This document shows, one piece after another, positions 61,440 to 64,000 of a DNA stretch of 64,000 nucleotides. The stretch comes from Chlamydomonas reinhardtii (Eukaryota > Chlorophyta > Chlorophyceae > Chlamydomonadales > Chlamydomonadaceae), in assembly GCF_000002595.2 (NCBI RefSeq), contig NC_057005.1, positions 6,266,700 to 6,330,699 on the forward strand, given 5' to 3'. The position numbers and the translations under genes were made by a program. The notes below the pieces were generated by a model that worked only from the letters and a program-made list of their open reading frames with translations, was not told where the DNA came from and made no database searches. Position 1 is the stretch's first letter. Every line of letters begins with the position of its first letter.

Positions 61440-64000
61440 CTACAGCCAGCCGAAGGACGCGTACCACGGTAGGGCATGCCGGCTGCTACCGCCGCGGTCG
61501 CACCCCTCCTGCCGCCCAGCACCCCCTCCACTTCCACCGCCGCTTCCGCCTGCGGCTCCGCCGCGTACCCCGCCCCCACGCGCTCCGCTTGCACCGCCTG
61601 CCGCCGTATTGGCCTGTAGCCGCCGCCCCTCCGTGCGCATGCGCCAGGAGAATACCAGGCGGTCCCACCAGGTGAGCGGGCAGCCGGCCTCCACCAGGGC
61701 CGCCACCAGGCGCAGCGGGTTGCCGAAGGCAGCGATGCAGGGGCACACGCGGCCAAAGTTACCCCAGCAGGCGCCCAGCGCACGAAGGTGCCGCACCGTG
61801 TGCATGTCGCCGTTCCACGCCGCAAATAAGTACGCGTTGCCGTCCATCTGCAGTCAGCAAGGTTCCAAGGTTCCCGTATTGTGTGTTGTTAGGACGAGAG
61901 TACAAGCACAGATTGGAGGCAGACAGAGCAATGCCAGAGAGCGCCGGGTTGTGCGCCCGCACGGGCGCCTTCACTCAAACAAGTGCCCTTCCGTGCCCTG
62001 GCCCGCAACAAGTGCCCTGCCCTGCCCGGGCGCCTACGCGCAAACAAGCTCTGCCCTGCCCTGCCGTGCCCTGGCCCGCACCCAGGGGTCGTATCTTGTT
62101 TTGGGGGTAATGTCTAGCTCCAGACAAAAACGGCCGGGTGGCCGCCGTCTTTTGTCTGGGCACATGGCGGTTTGGGGGCTTCTCCATAGGAATTCGGACA
62201 AAACCCGCCCCAAACCCGGGCCAACAAAGTCCCGCCCCAGACATTAGCCCCCGGGAGGAATGTCTAGGAAACGGCCAAAATGGCGAATTAATGTCTGGAG
62301 ACATAAAGATAGGAGCCCTGCCCGCACCCGGCGCACCTGCAGGGGGTACCCCTCTGACAGCATCCACGACAGCACCTCGCCGTTGCCGGCCCGCGCCGCC
62401 AGTAGCCACTGCGCAGGGTTCCATCCTGCGCCCCACGCCCGCAGCCAGGCCATCAGCTCCATGCAGCCCGACATGGACGCCGCCGTCAGCAGGTTGCGAC
62501 CCATGAGCTCCGCGGGGGCCTGCAGCGCCTGCGGCGGCGCCTTGACCAGCACCCACTCCACTACGCGCACGTGCCCGCGCACCGCCGCGGCCTCCAGCGC
62601 ATCCTGCGCCACACGCGCGCCGCCACGCAGCGTCAGGGTCTGCAGGCAGCCCAGCTGCCCCTCCCGCGCCGCCGCCGTCACCGCCTCCTCCGACACCGGC
62701 ACGCCGCTGCCCAGCAGCTGCTCCACCAACGCCGCGTTGCCCGCCGCCGCCGCCACACGCAGGCAGGCACCGTCGTCACTGGGGAAGCCGCGCAAAGACA
62801 GGAACGCCAGCCGAGCCGCAGCGTCGGGGCGGGCCGCTGCCGCGGCGGCGGCATCCACGCTGCGCTTGTAGCCCAAACCGATGAGTAGATCGAGCTTCGC
62901 CTGCCAGTCCGGGGTGGAGCTGGCGGCGGCGGCGGCTGTGACGCGGCCGTAGGCATCTGTGAAGCGCTGCAGCCGCTGCCACTTGACCTGCAGGTAGCGC
63001 AGTGTGCGGGCGTCACAGCCGTAGGCAGCGGCTGCGAACATCTCCACGCGCCAGGCCGCCGCCGGCGGCATCTGCAGGCTGCGCGCCACGCGGGCGAAGT
63101 GCGTGGCGGCGGCGGCGCCCGACGGCCGCAGCCCCTCCAGCAGCTCCATCAGGCAGGCGTGGCCGCCGCGGCCGGCCGCCAGCACCGCCGCCTCGTGCCA
63201 CTCCACGCCATTGCGCATCAGCCACCTGCAGCGCCAGTCATGGAGGTTGCAGGAGCGCCTCCGCAGTCCACTGGCTTGGCGGAGCCCCATGCATAAATTA
63301 AACTGTGGGTAGTACAAGCAATCCGCGCCCGCACATCAGAAGCAGTGCGTGTGCGCGGGCACGTACCTGCACATGCGCTCGTTGCCGGCGTACGCGGCGG
63401 CACACAGCGGGTCCGCAACCAGCCGGTTGCGCAGCTCGCGGTCCCACTCCCTGAATGACGAGTGCGACAGCGCCACGCCCGCGTCAAACAGGCTGAAGAA
63501 GGGCAGGTGGCCCAGCTCGTGTATGAGCGCGGCGCACGTGTCCACCTGCGTAAACAGCCGCGTGTCAGGAAAGTGCGGAGGCGCCGTTCACGTGGCAGTT
63601 GTGTTTGGACCTTGCATGGGAGAAACTTAAGGGTACACCAGTGTGCATCAAGCGATGCTGCTGTCGCAGGACTGCTTGCATGGCTGCCGGCCGGTTGTTG
63701 CCCTGCGCCCCACCTGGCCCGCTGCCGCTGCCGCGGCCACCACTTCCGAGGTGAGCAGGCAGCCGGCCGCCTCTGCAGCCACACGGAGGTTGGGGACGAC
63801 GCCACTGGCAGCCACTAGCGCCACCAGCCGCCGGCGCTGCCTCAAGCTGAGGGCCAGAGTGGCGCCCGGCCGCTGCCACTGGGCGGCGAACTCCGTGGGC
63901 GGCGTCCACTCCGAGAGGTGCACAACCGGCTTTCGGGCGACAGCGCGCACCTGACGAGCGGCAGCGCGGCACACCAGGCGAGCGGTGCAAGTGAACTCGT
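61440..64000 (-). CDS. F-box-like ankyrin-repeat protein (partial)
   Basis: Four exons are visible: 63714-64000, 63367-63545, 62337-63225 and 61440-61847. The 5' end lies beyond the right edge. The first visible segment, EFTCTARLVCRAAARQVRA, resembles the F-box-like start of a large Chlamydomonas ankyrin family. Repeats follow with motifs such as HEAAVLAAGRGGHACLMELL, CLRVAAAAGNAALVEQLLGS and EAAAVRGHVRVVEWVL, then the last exon MDGNAYLFAAWNGDMHTVRH and a Gly-rich tail. Joins are in phase with GT-AG ends. The intron at 61848-62336 contains a small TIR-bearing insertion. Likely a substrate adaptor or scaffold. The partner is unknown. Confidence 0.8.
62107..62305. repeat. MITE-like insertion in ankyrin gene intron
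   Basis: TAATGTCTAG, GAATGTCTAGG and TAATGTCTGG occur with inverted CAGACATTAG over 200 bases. The ends GGGGGTAATGTCT (left) and CAGACATTAGCCCCC (right, inner) form imperfect inverted repeats, and ATGTCTGGAGACAT is a perfect small hairpin. No ORF. Confidence 0.5.

Overview
The window looks like nuclear DNA of a volvocine green alga, Chlamydomonas reinhardtii or a close relative. It is GC-rich, its genes are split into many short GT-AG exons, introns and spacers carry long CA/GT runs, TGTAA poly(A) signals lie a few hundred bases past several stop codons, and the proteins include plastid lipoyl synthase, a TOC64-type envelope protein, a thylakoid-lumen precursor, a plant-type CDPK and a 2-Cys peroxiredoxin. 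I rebuilt exons by eye from splice sites, reading frame and family motifs. For most multi-exon genes the exon lengths sum to an exact multiple of three.

Layout. 1-1579: ankyrin/coiled-coil gene cut by the left edge (-). 2389-5183: lipoyl synthase (-). 5598-7657: small thylakoid-lumen protein (+). 9361-13406: 962-residue fusion of SPX, RING, FCP1-like and PHOSPHO-like phosphatase domains (-). 13950-23540: mobile-element island. It holds a Fanzor (eukaryotic TnpB) gene on the minus strand, inside the spacer of an inverted repeat with arms of about 1.5 kb, a second diverged Fanzor C-terminal half (+), and five copies of a 3'-flank block that looks like a guide-RNA scaffold. 24037-25546: peroxiredoxin (-). 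26396-28725: sulfotransferase-like protein (-). 29072-30433: PPIL6-like cyclophilin (+). 31503-38491: CDPK with a very long tail (+). 38492-42259: repeats and ORFs I cannot assign. 42260-47493: TOC64-like amidase/TPR protein (-). 48154-52895: ankyrin-RING protein (+). 53811-55342: unrecognised Pro/Ala-rich protein (-). 55909-57686: probable organellar helical-repeat protein (-). 58109-60420: site-2-protease-type metallopeptidase (+). 61440-64000: F-box-like/ankyrin protein cut by the right edge (-).

How the genes relate. There are no operons. Several neighbours are divergent and may share promoters (28726-29071, 47494-48153, 57687-58108). The two results that most deserve follow-up are the SPX-RING-phosphatase fusion, which joins domains linked to phosphate sensing, ubiquitin transfer and phosphate-starvation phosphatases in one polypeptide, and the Fanzor island. 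In that island a block directly downstream of the nuclease gene is conserved, ends in a GC hairpin plus T-run, and is followed by different sequence in different copies, as expected for a scaffold followed by a variable guide.
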